64,000 nucleotides of DNA from assembly GCA_026214975.1 (NCBI GenBank), contig CM047817.1, forward strand, positions 62,404,407 to 62,468,406. Direction: 5' to 3'. This DNA comes from Gentiana macrophylla (taxonomy: Eukaryota; Streptophyta; Magnoliopsida; Gentianales; Gentianaceae). Made by a program: the position numbers and the translations under genes. The notes below the pieces were generated by a model. The model was given only the letters and a program-made list of their open reading frames with translations. It did no database searches and was not told where the DNA came from. The first letter of the stretch is position 1. Each line of letters starts with the position of its first letter. Below are positions 46,366 to 57,085 of the stretch, piece after piece.

Positions 46366-46986
46366 TTAAAGGGACGACATGTCGTCCCTTTAAATGTATT
46401 TCTGGAAATTTTATAAAATTAATTTTTTTACCAAAATTTATTTTAAGGGACGACATTTGTCGTCCCTTTAAATGTTTTCTATAAAAAAATGATTTTTTGT
46501 ATTAAATTTTATAATGAAAATTAAATATATAATCTTTGAAGGGACGACATTGTCGTCCCAATAAACATTATTATAAAAAATTAAATTTTTTTCGTATTAA
46601 ATTTTATAATTAAGAATAAAAATATATTCTTTTTAAGGGACGACATTGTCGTCCCAACAAAGTTTTTTTAAATTTTTTTTTTATTGTTTTCCTGATAATA
46701 TGGTTTTTGGAAATTAAATGAATCATCTTTATAGGGACGACAATGTCGTCCCTTCAAATAATGCCATGTCAAGACGCTTGAATTTTCTCGAGAAAGGTCG
46801 TACCACGCCAAGATTCTTTAACGGGACAATTTTGTCATCCTTCAAAGATGGTCGTTGTTTAAAGGGACAAAGCGGAAGGGACGGCTTTATAGGGACGACG
46901 TGTCGTCCATTAAAAGTTCTTTGGGACGACATAGCCTTTGAAGGGACGGCAAAATGTCGTCCCTTTAAACCCGTTTTCTTGTAGTG
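46366..46986. repeat. Right subterminal repeat region and TIR of the CACTA element
   Basis: Palindromes of the form AAGGGACGACATTGTCGTCC occur at about 46370, 46443, 46540, 46636, 46734, 46888 and 46950, spaced 70-100 bp at first, most followed by TTTAAA or AATAAA. The TIR CACTACAAGAAAAC (reverse strand) closes the element at 46986. Confidence 0.92.
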
Positions 46987-46989
46987 CGC

Positions 46990-47110
46990 ACCGTCTACAC
47001 TTTAGACGGACTGGTTTAGGCAGGTTGGGTCTTAGGCAGGTTTAAAGAGGGTACATGTGGGGTCTAGGCACGGTCTAAGCGGGCTATAGCATATGTTCTT
47101 TCTTTAATTG
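46990..47110. other. Short intergenic stretch, nothing recognised
   Basis: It contains a degenerate repeat of CTTAGGCAGGTT-like words, with no coding sense. Confidence 0.4.
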
Positions 47111-47111
47111 A

Positions 47112-47357
47112 GTGGTGTCTCTGATACCATAATGGAATTGTGAAATGTGAAAATTGAGTATATTATTTCTTGCTGTGCAGTATTACAATATATATACAAT
47201 TGAATGAATGATCTAAAAATCAATCATAGCATCGGTTACGGATCTACGTAATAAATAACAATCAAAGAATAACGCCACAATAAATACTACAATATTTTCT
47301 AATATCTTTTGATATTTTCTAATATCTCTATCAATATAGATTGAGTTTCAATATACA
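47112..47357 (-). repeat. Copia LTR remnant with primer-binding site
   Basis: The minus strand at 47129-47112 reads TGGTATCAGAGACACCAC, a Met-tRNA-type primer-binding site. Directly before it (plus strand 47133 onward) is an AT-rich LTR-like block, TGGAATTGTG to about ...ATATACA at 47357. No gag follows on the low-coordinate side, so only the LTR and site remain. The outer boundary is a guess from TG...CA. Confidence 0.5.
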
Positions 47358-47953
47358 AAATACTTAACCCAGAGGTAGATTCTTGTTCAAGAGACGGAGT
47401 TCTTGACAATGAGGGTATTAATCTTATGCTTTTTTGTAATTTTGATGATATTTCCTTAATGCTTATGCTTTATGACTTATGTTGGAGAACCATTTTTGTA
47501 GTAGTATTATTTAAAATAAAATAAAAAAAATTAGACGCCGCCTAGGCGACCCCTGACGGACCTACTAGCGTCCAAAGTTTTTTTAGAACATTGTTCAAAA
47601 TAGAGATTCTATAAATTTTAACGATGAATAATATTGTAAAATTAATAATAATTTTAAAGTAACTGATGCAGGTGATGTTAGAATACTCGCATCAGACCCT
47701 TTTAACGAATTCTTCATTTTATAATTTTATATACGTGTTTTTGTAGTTCACAAAATCTCTATCGAAGATGAAATGCACGATCCTCTAATTTACGTATCAT
47801 ACCATGTAGATATAAAATAAAATTTACAACACCTAGATGAATGCGGTAGATATAAATGAAATTTTACAAAATTTGTATTTTACCGTGAAAAATAGAGTAT
47901 ATGCTTAAGTGTTATTTTTTCTATTAAAATATCGAAAATAAAGTTTTTTTTAT
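47358..47953. other. Intergenic, nothing recognised
   Basis: AT-rich DNA with no recognisable gene, TIR or LTR. Confidence 0.4.
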
Positions 47954-48182
47954 AAAGAATTTACAGTATTTACTGCAAGTAAACGCATCAATATTTCTTA
48001 ACTAATTCTTGATTTTATAAACTCAAACACTACTTTTTTAATTTTACAAAATCTCTATCATTGTCAACTGCATCAGAATCCCTATTATACAATATTAAAA
48101 TAACTACAAACCTTAATAATTATAATAATAAGAAGATGAAGAAGAAAAAACATATTCGCACACATACACACACACACAGATA
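47954..48182. repeat. Dispersed repeat, copy 2, ending in a short CA repeat
   Basis: Same unit and orientation as 2811-3080, from GAATTTACAG to ...AAGAAGAAAAAACATATTCG and a short CACACATACACACACACA stretch. The CA run is much shorter here than in copy 1. Confidence 0.75.
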
Positions 48183-49205
48183 CATACATCTTATTTTATA
48201 TTTTCAATCGATTAACCGCCAATTGACCCGCTTTTTTCCTATCGACCCGAAATTTGACCCGCTCCGAACACGTTTTCAATTATTACGCAATTTGCTATTA
48301 CAGAAAAATGCGGCGGAAAATCCATATCACAAACTCACGATCAGCCATTAATAAAAAATAATAAGAAAACCTCCCCCACGATTCCATAAAAAAAAAACCT
48401 CCCTTTACCCTCAGCTTTCAAACTCCTCCATGATTTTCCATCACAAAAACCTCCCTCTACTCTCAGTTTTTTTTCATAGTTATTCCTTCACACTGACATT
48501 GTATTTACTTCCCATATTTCTTTTTTCAAATTTATCAATCTCCTAATCCGGCACCCTGATTGTATCACAAAACAACTACTTCACAAAGGCGGTTTTACAG
48601 TGGGACTTGGGAGGATGACGATTTGATGGATGTTGGTGGGAAAAATGTGGCAGATGATCTATGATGGCATGAAGCAGGTCTTTATCTCCTTCCCGTAGTT
48701 TCGATTTATCTAATAATTATTTTCTTTATGTTTTTTTAAAGGGTTTTCCTTTATGTTTTTTAAAGGTTCTTTTACACTATCAATTGTGTTTACGGGATGT
48801 TCTATGGGAATAAATCGATTTTGTTTCAGAACAAGAGATGAATCTATTTCATTTCAAGATCGGGAAGATCAATTCCATTTGAGGGCTGCAGAAAGTTCTC
48901 TTATTTATGATGATTGGAAAAAAGAAAGACGAATCAAGTACGGTTTTTATATATGGTTCTATTATTTGTGATGATTGGAAAAAGGAAGACGACTCATTTA
49001 TGGTTTTTGATGTATTTATATACTATAATTTTTTGGTAATAACATTTCTAATTGTTGTAGTACTTATATGTCATTCAACATTGATGTTGTTGATGTGTCC
49101 TATGTTTTTAGTTTTTACTAATGATGGTTTTAATGATGATATCATTCTGAAAAATGATGATTTCGCACTATAGAGATTTTGTCTAACCCTAATTTCCCTT
49201 TTTTT
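48183..49205. other. Uncertain region before a possible exon
   Basis: No conserved protein is recognisable. A tandem duplication of about 65 bp, each unit with GATGATTGGAAAAA then GAAAGACGA or GGAAGACGA and GGTTTTT, lies at about 48905-49010. Open frames across it are short and unsupported. Confidence 0.4.
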
Positions 49206-49212
49206 CTACAAG

Positions 49213-49356
49213 GTGCTGAACTTTTTGGTGCTCCGGTATCAGCAATGGAAAATTTCGCTCAGAAGGCTTGGATCTATGAAGAAATTTTGGAATTCATGGA
49301 GAAAGTCACAGAGGCTGTGCTCCATGCCGTGCCCATCGGCGAGGAATTGACGCTTA
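49213..49356 (+). pseudogene. Possible 14-3-3-like exon fragment
   Basis: After a possible splice acceptor (TTTTTCTACAAG, ending 49212) the frame reads ...MENFAQKAWIYEEILEFMEK, then VTEAVLHAVPIGEELTL. This resembles the first helices of a plant 14-3-3 protein, where AEQAERYEEMVEFMEKV is followed by an EELT segment. The usual continuation (EERNLLSVAYKNV) is absent and no further exon is found, so it would be a broken fragment. The match is short, and chance or an unrelated helix cannot be excluded. Confidence 0.35.
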
Positions 49357-49412
49357 TGGCACGTGATCCTTTTCTATTCTTTTTTTTTCTTTCTTTTTTA
49401 GGCTTTAACTAA

Positions 49413-49968
49413 TTTTTCGTTTTTTTTTACTATATGGTGTGTTTCTCAAGTTTATCATTTACATCGGAATAACTCTTATTGTTGTTGTTTTTCGGGGTAG
49501 CAATTCATCAGGTGTTTTTATATTAATTCTAATTATATATTCTAATCGCTTTTAATTCTCAATTTCGTGTAAGATTGGTTTTCCAGGCTAGAACCTCTGG
49601 TTTGTTTCCTAAGAAACTTGATTTACTATCAATTAACATACATCCCGGATGCAGAGTATGTTTTTGCCACATGTTTATGATGGAATATTTAAGAGTTGTT
49701 GATATTGCATCACATTCAATATGTGTTGCATTGGATAATGGTTGTATAGATTGTCTGCAGCATTCATTTAGTTTATGGGTTTGGATTTTAGTTTGTTGTA
49801 TTTCTTTCTTCTTTGGTGATATATGATTCACTTGTTTTGGTACCCTATTATAATTGATACTATATTGGTTATTCCACGCTGTGTTGTAGCATGGAAATCG
49901 ATAATGAGAATTGCTATAGTTTTTAATAACGAATCAGTTGATGTGAATTGACTGTTTAAGGAGATTCA
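49413..49968. other. Intergenic, nothing recognised
   Basis: Short open frames at 49559-49831 on both strands have no recognisable similarity. The stretch ends at the LTR of LARD-C. Confidence 0.4.
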
Positions 49969-51361
49969 TGTTAGGTGTAATGCCCGAAAGACAATTTTGT
50001 AATTGTTTTATTTAATAAATGAAATGATATTATTATTCATATTTAGTATTCTCATATTCGCCGATGTGACAATTGTATTTACACTACGTAAAACCCTAAA
50101 GTATATCGTTTATGTAATCACTTAACTCAAAGGTATGGGATATACACGGAGGATTGAGTTAGTGAAGATGTACTTAAAATACAATTAGCCCGTAGTGAAG
50201 TTAATCGAGAGTATCGGGTCTCTCCTTTAACGTGCTATTAATGCGCCTGCAACACAATAGGTGTGATTATCTTATCCGACTTTCGGTTAAGAGAACCTAG
50301 TGGGGCATTTATATATGATAGATATATCATATAGAAATTTCGACCGATTTGATTAGAATTCACGATATAATTCCGTAATCGAGAAGTCTTATCGAATCAA
50401 TCGAAGATCATATTTATGGATATATCTTAATCCTGAGGTGATCACAGTAACCTGCTTGGATCAGTATGATGTTTGACTTGACGGTTAAGGATTACACTGA
50501 GTCTGTGATCTAAATTACCCCATCTTGGCTCTGTACTGGATTGAGTGAGTAGTCTGTGTTATCACAAATACGGAATTCATTCCTTCCATTTATGGAAGTA
50601 GATAGACAGTTCCCTTATTTGTTAATCCTAGAAACTGATCGATCGTACGAGTTCATATTACACTGATTAGCTACCAGTGAGTTGTATGAATTAATTGATC
50701 ACTAGTGGTTAATGGCAAATAAGGATAAGAGGTTCTGAAAAGGGTTAATAGTAACTTTCTGATTTAGAATGAACAGTCTGTGATTGATTTATCGAATATA
50801 ATTATTCTGTTCGTAAGATAATTATTTATTTGATTTATCGGAGCCGCTGATTATTAGTCCATGGTCCCCGAAGTGCCTCCAATATATCATAGCTATTCTC
50901 GGACGTCGAATCCTAATAATATTAATTTAGTTCTTATTAGAATTTAATTAAAACGATATGTGAATTAATTGTTTAGTAGACTATTAAATTAGTTGGGCTA
51001 AATAATTAAATATGTGAAAAAGATATTTTTCATAATCTTGGCCCAAGTGTGTGAAATGCGTGGATGACCTAATATATTAGGGCATGGGGCGCATCTTTTT
51101 GTTATTTAATTGTCATGAAATTAGCTTTCTTGGATAATTATTTAACATGTGATTAAATTATTTATTTGTTAAATAATTGATTAAGGAAAATGTTGGATTG
51201 ATCCTTAAATATTCTAGATTGGTTCTAGATTATTCTAGAAGCATCTTTTATTTAATAGGATTATTATAATTGATTTTATATTAATTATTAAATCCTTGGA
51301 GGACAAGGATTACTCTCATATATAAAGAGAGTTCTCCCAAGCCTAAACAACACACAAATTT
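49969..51361 (+). repeat. LARD-C 5' LTR, first part
   Basis: Left 1393 bp of the LTR, ending in the duplicated AATTT (51357-51361) where copia-D entered. Confidence 0.85.
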
Positions 51362-53174
51362 TGTGAGGAAATCACTAGATTAACGCAAATGGAATTTAAA
51401 ATTTTGATTTCCTTTTCTAGATCGTTCTTCGCTTAATGCAATAAACACGTTAAGTAGTTTGACGGTTATACCTTAGATGATCTACAAGATCGTCGCTTTG
51501 ACCGCCAACGGAGAGTAGTTCAATGCGAAGCCGCCCACGCCGTCCGGCCTCTATCGCTAATCCACACGAACCCCTCGCCGAATCCTCCTTGATTGCTATC
51601 GTAAAAACTCCGGCCGCTAGATCGACCTTTTCTTCCTCACAAACTCACTATGGAGAGCTCTCTATTTTACACAAGAATTATGAACTCTTGCAATTGTGTT
51701 GTACAAAAAAGAGCTTGACACCCACTTCCTTTTATATAGAGGAGGTGGCGCCCCAAGTTGAGTAGAAGAGAAGAAAACCTTTTTCTAATAAAATAAGAAA
51801 AATCAACTAGATTGATTTATCTCTTTAATTATAATTTATTTTGTCAATATCATATATTGATTATAATTATCTTATTACCATAAATCTATTTTTCAAAATC
51901 AGTTTAATGTCATATATTAATATTATGGCAATCATTATTAATTAAAGTGCACAATCCAAATGTATCTTATACACACAAAAGTGGCGCCCCATTAGTCAAC
52001 AAATTGACTTCCGGAATATTCTTTAATTAATCTAATTTGTATATAATTAATATCTTGTATTTTATTTATTCATAATAAATAAATACCACCATATTAATTT
52101 ACCACTATAACCTTCATAGTCTGAGATAAACTTTCCTTATTTGGTTATCAACTATAACCGCATTTTAATCCGACTCGATGTTCATATGTGTGTGACCCGA
52201 TAGGCTTCGAATATGTTGTCAGAGACACAAAGTGCAATTTACTAAAATGCCCTTCATACCTAACGATCACGGATAGCGCCTAGCAACACACCGTGACCCC
52301 CAATTATCGGAAGAGTCAAAAGCAATGACTACTACCTTTCATGTGAAACAGCTTACCGTGTAACTTACAATCCTATCGCTATAATAATATCCATACGATC
52401 AGATCTCGAGTGTCAATACATTGACGATCGTATCTTATAATCCGACATCATGCTCTCTCGAATAACACATTTACTCCCACTTTGCAAAGATTCTTGAGAG
52501 CTAGACATTCCTTATAAGAAGGCCATTTCGATATTCAATCCCAATCATAGGATACGCGATTCCCGGACGACCAATCATGTATACTCCGTGATGCTTCAAT
52601 ATCATACCCAATCACTACCGCATGATCGCCCCATGGTTAGGAGAAATCTCAATAGTGTCAAAGCATGACAATCCACACCGTGATGCCATGAAGACTCCGG
52701 TCAAAAGGATAATTACACAACCGCCACATAGTGTGACACTTAATGTAAGTGGGTCGGTCCTAACGACGCATTCTCTAATACACGCCCACGCATACCCAAG
52801 TGTCTCTACACTTCGATAGACGAGATCTATCCCTACCTTATAAAAGATAGAAGACATCTAATACGTGCTAGTCCGATTATACTATCAATGTCCCATTTGA
52901 TAATATGTAAGACTAGAGACATTTAAGTACCAACCTTGTTATAGTGATTAGAGATCTCATCAACCATAATCACTATCATGGTTTCTCTATCACAGATTGA
53001 TACTAGGGATGTTACTATATATATACAACAAATAATATGAAGACAAACAATATATAATAACATAAGTGCTTTTATTAATCATAATAAAGTTATTACATGA
53101 ACTAAATAGATCAGAAATGACCCGACCTGTCGGATCCGGTCCAACCCGATTGGGTTTAGGACACCTTTCCAACA
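51362..53174 (-). repeat. Copia-D 3' LTR, 1813 bp
   Basis: TATA-like TCTATATAAAAGGAAG on the minus strand near 51725-51741, with GTGGCGCC words near 51745 and 51981. The polypurine tract follows at 53175-53187 (plus strand ATCTCCCACTTGG). Confidence 0.92.
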
Positions 53175-53210
53175 ATCTCCCACTTGGCCTAAAGCCAATC
53201 ACCCATATGC

Positions 53211-54023
53211 CTAAGCCCGCAAGTGAACATGTTTCTCATGCTTAGCTTGAGACAATGCCTTGGTTAACGGATCACCTATGTTATCATCCGTGTGGACTTT
53301 CTCTATCTTTACATATCCTCTATCAACTATCTCTAAATCAAGTGATAGCGCCAGAGCACATGTTTGGACTTCACGATGAGACCTTGGTTCCTTTGACTCG
53401 AGATATCGCTTATTTATTATCACAAAGATGCAGGCACTGGACCTTCAATGGAGGAACCACACCAAGATCGTGAATGAACTTCTTCATCCAAATCGCTTCC
53501 TTTGCCGCCTCCGAGGTCTGCTATGTATTCGGCTTCCGCTGTAGTCCGGCAGTAGTCTCTGCTTGGAACTCTTCCAACTCACCGCTCCGCCGTTAAGCGT
53601 AAAAACAAATCCAGATTGTGACTTAAAGTCATCCTTGTCACTTTGGAAACCGCATCCGTGTAACCTCGTAATACTAAATCATCATTCCCGAAAACCAGTG
53701 AACATATCCCTAGTACGCCTCAAGTACTTAAGGATATTCTTGACAAAGAATCCAATGACCATCACCTGGATTGACCGGTACCTACTAGTCATACTAAGAG
53801 GGTACGTGACATCCGGTCTTGTGCATAACATGGCATACATGATAGACCCGATTGCCGGGCTACATAAGGGGACTTTACTCATTCGTGCCTTTTCCTCCTC
53901 TCGCCTTAGACTCATTCCCTTCGACAGTGTAGACCCTATGTGACATGGGCAAAGAATCCTTTCTTGATCGCCTCCATGCCGAATCTCTTCAAGATCTTGT
54001 CTATGTAGGTGGATTGCATGCAT
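53211..54023 (-). pseudogene. Copia-D RNase H region (broken)
   Basis: The minus-strand frame at 53682-54023 has VPLCSPAIGSIMYAMLCTRP and YLRRTRDM, the RT-RNase H connection of copia. The frame at 53211-53423 has VKIEKVHTDDNIGDPLTKAL, the RNase H C-terminus. The part between, which should carry the Asp residues of the RNase H active site, is broken by frameshifts. Confidence 0.85.
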
Positions 54024-55235
54024 GCACCAAGCAACCTCTTAGATATATCTCTATAGATCTTTATTCCTGCAATATAGGTCGCCTCACCCAAGTCCTTCAT
54101 TGAGAAGTTCTTGGATAACCAAACTTTGACTGATTGTAACATAGGCACATCATTCCCTATGAGCAGATGTCATCCACATAAAGCACTAGGAACACAATGG
54201 CACTCCCACTAACCTTCTTGTAAACACAGGCTCATCTTCGCTCTTGATGAAATCAAACTGCTTGATAATCTCATCAAAGCGAAGATTCCAACTCCGAAGC
54301 TTGCTTTAATCCATAAATGGATCTTTGCACTTTACACACCATCCTCAAGGCGTCGTTGGTTGTGAAACCTCAGTCGTGTCATCATATACTTCCTCGCACG
54401 TGTTCCCGTTAAGAAAGCCGCTTTCACATCCATCCGCCGATTTCGTAATCATGGTATGCCGCAATAGCGAGCAAAATTCTAATGGATTTTAACATGGCAA
54501 CAAAGCAGAAGGTTTCATCATAGTCAACTCCTTGTCTTTGCTTATAACCTTTGCCACCAACCTAGCCTTGTAGGTGGTCACGTTATCAGCCCATGTCGGT
54601 CTTTCTCTTAAAGACCCATTTACACCCTATGGGAACTATTCCTCAAAGCGGATCAACTAAGTTCCAAACTTGGTTGTCCTTCATGGATTCCATTTCGTAA
54701 TTCATGGCTTCTAGCCATTTCTCTTTGTCATGCCTTAATAGCACTTCCTCATAAGTTCTGTGGTCCTCATCTTCCATGAGATACACGCTGTACCTTCGGG
54801 TTCACGGCGCTCCCTCGTGGATCTTCGAGGTACTATTGTGTCTCACGGGAGAGGTGGCACCACCATATTTGTATGTGGTGTCTCCTCTACTTCCATCAAC
54901 GGATCATTATCCGTAAGTGGTTATCGAATTTCTTCAAGATCAATCTTACTCCCACCGACCCTATCCGTAATAAACTCTTTCTCCGTAGTGGCCGATCCCG
55001 CAAACAAACACCTTTGTTCCTCGTGGTGGTAAAATTGGTACCTTTGGTTTCCTAGGATAACCCACAAACAGACATTTGTCGATCTAGGTTCCAGCTTTGT
55101 CGTGCATGGTTCGCTTTCACATAAATCGACATCCCCAAGGTTTCATGTAACCTAGTGTTGGTTTCTTCCTTTGAACACTTCATAGGAGTGGACTCAACCG
55201 CTTTGATGGAACTCGGTTCGAAGTATAGATGCGGT
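54024..55235 (-). pseudogene. Copia-D reverse transcriptase (heavily broken)
   Basis: YVDD is readable at 54170-54182 on the minus strand (LYVDDI), followed by a stop and frameshift. The frame at 53936-54148 (WLSKNFSMKDLGEATYIAGI) is the segment after the active site. Upstream pieces of the RT N-terminal half can be followed to about 54700 only in short frames. The interval 54700-55235 holds the integrase-RT linker. Confidence 0.8.
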
Positions 55236-55237
55236 TT

Positions 55238-55878
55238 CTAGAGCATACCCCAAAACGATTTTGGAAGAATCAGATAGCTCATCATGGAACGTACCTTGTC
55301 TAACAAAGTACGATTCCTCCTCTCAGATATGCCATTCATTTGAGGCGTCCCTGGAGGGGTCCATTCAGGTAGAATCCCATTCTCCTTTAAATAACTTTGA
55401 AACTCTCCATCTAGGTATTCTCCACCTCGATCGGATCGAAGTGTTTTGATTTCTTTACCCAGCTGTTTCTCCACTTCACTTCTGAATTCTTTGAACTTTT
55501 CGAAGGCTTCAGACTTATACTTCATTAAGTATATATAACCATAGCTAGAATGCTCATCAGTGAAAGTGATAAAATAAGAGTATCCTCATTTGGCTTGAAT
55601 CGACATTGGGCACACACACATCGCATGTGTATAAGCTCAAGCAATTCATTGGATCTTATCCCTTTGCCACTAAAAGGTGACTTTGTCATCTTGCCAAGTA
55701 AACAAGCTTCGCATGTATCAAACGATTCATAATCGAATTGATCCAACATTCCATCTTTATGGAGTTTGGAAATGCGATTCTTATTTATATGGCCAAGTCT
55801 ACAATGCCATAAGTAGGATTCATTCAAGTCATTTGTTTTGGCTTTCTTGTTATTTATATTAAGTACGCCAACATTCAT
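55238..55878 (-). pseudogene. Copia-D integrase (broken)
   Basis: The frame at 55525-55878 has LWHCRLGHINKNRISKLHKD and CEACLLGKMTKSPF, the HHCC zinc-binding domain. The frame at 55238-55525 has IKTLRSDRGGEYLDGEF (second Asp) and ISERRNRTLLDKVRSMM (catalytic Glu). The first Asp lies in a region disturbed by a frameshift near 55600, where the stretch after LIHMRCVCAQ leaves the family pattern. Confidence 0.9.
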
Positions 55879-55880
55879 AT

Positions 55881-56290
55881 CTAATATGTAGAGACCATTT
55901 CTAAGTATGCCAAGATTTCATAAAAGATCCCATCACGTGAAAAAGAACAACATTTATTCTCAAACGTAAAAGAAAATCCATCAACATCTAATGCAGAAAT
56001 AGAAATAATGCTCTTCGTAAGAGCAGAACAAAATAACAGCTTATTGAGTTCTAGTACTAGCCCTCCGGGCAATGAAAGAAAATAAACTCCTACGGCCAGG
56101 CGTAGCAACACTTGCTCCATTTCCAACGCCAGTAGGTCCACCTCTCCTTTCCTCAGATCTCTAGTTCTTCTTAGTGCCTGCATATTCAGACAAAATATGA
56201 GAACCACAACCAAAGATCTAATACCCAAAGTGGTTACACTTAGAAGAAGTAATGTTGATCTCAATCATAAATATACCTGGAAGTCGAAGC
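55881..56290 (-). pseudogene. Copia-D protease region (broken)
   Basis: On the minus strand the frame at 55881-56264 shows the segment between protease and integrase (GLVLELNKLLFCSALTKSII, SALDVDGFSFTF). The protease DSG motif is only partly readable near 56200. Confidence 0.65.
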
Positions 56291-57085
56291 ATCGTAATGC
56301 TTCTTCTTGGTACTCAAGAAACCCTTGCGCTTCTCTCCAATGTCCGGTCTCACCGCAATGGAAGCAAGCATCCTTGGATTTGTCTTTTGCTATCTTAGGC
56401 GTTGGCTTAGGTGCACCTTCGCCTTCTTGACTTTTTTCTGGCTTTTGCCTTGCCCTTGCTTGAAGTGACCAAAGAACACTTGCTTTCCCTTTCCCTACAA
56501 AGGCCTCTCAAAGCAGCTTTCAACATGTTCAATAACTCCGCTAGGAGCAATCTATCTTGTTCATGTGATAGTTCATCACAAACCTGCGAGAATGAGTCGT
56601 AGAGATTGCAAAATCAAGTCAATACTCAACTCGCTCCAACTTATGGCCCACTTTCCCAAGCCTCTCTATGTACCCGATCATTTTAAGCACGTGTGACCCC
56701 ACAGCGAGCCTGTGATGCCATCTTACAAATTTAAACTAGGCCTTCGAAACTCACTTCCTCTCAAAGGCGTAGACCGAGAAGCGTAAAGTTCCTTCAGTGG
56801 ACCATGATAGAGTAGGCGCCCATAGACTCATGTCAAGCTTCAGCAGCTCAGTGTCATAGAAGCAAGCATGATACATGTAGCATCAAGATCTGCCGTAAGG
56901 TGCTTGTTGTACTTCTCGACAACATCTGCAGCCGAACCCTCGCTGGGCTTTTCCGGTAGGGCCTCGCCCAAGACATAGCCAATCTTCTCGTGCCTCAAAA
57001 CGATTTTGAGGTTTCTTTCCCAATCGAGAAAATTAGTTTCGCTGCTTGTTTTCGATGATAAAACGAAGGTTCAATTTGTTTGACA
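56291..57085 (-). pseudogene. Copia-D gag (broken)
   Basis: A minus-strand start ATG near 57085 is followed by MSNKLNLRFIIENKQ and, after a frameshift, RNLKIVLRHEKIGYVLGEAL near 56950-57020, the usual start of copia gag. A zinc knuckle CFHCGETGHWRE lies at about 56330-56365, with the last Cys lost to a small deletion. Confidence 0.75.

Larger units (their letters stand above)
14773..46986 (+). mobile_element. CACTA (En/Spm) DNA transposon with nested insertions
   Basis: The left terminus is CACTACTGAAAAC (14773) and the right terminus, read inward, is CACTACAAGAAAAC (ending 46986). A 3-bp duplication CGC flanks both (14770-14772 and 46987-46989), as CACTA insertion requires. Inside are subterminal palindromes, a 147-bp tandem array, a TNP2-type transposase gene and a second transposase gene on the plus strand. 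Without the nested copia-F the element would be about 9.6 kb, a normal autonomous size. Both genes carry frameshifts or stops, so it can no longer move unaided, though intact ends might respond to a relative's transposase. Confidence 0.93.

Noticed and set aside
48753..48971. Frame of 72 codons considered as a gene
   Set aside because: No similarity, and its end runs into a local tandem duplication.
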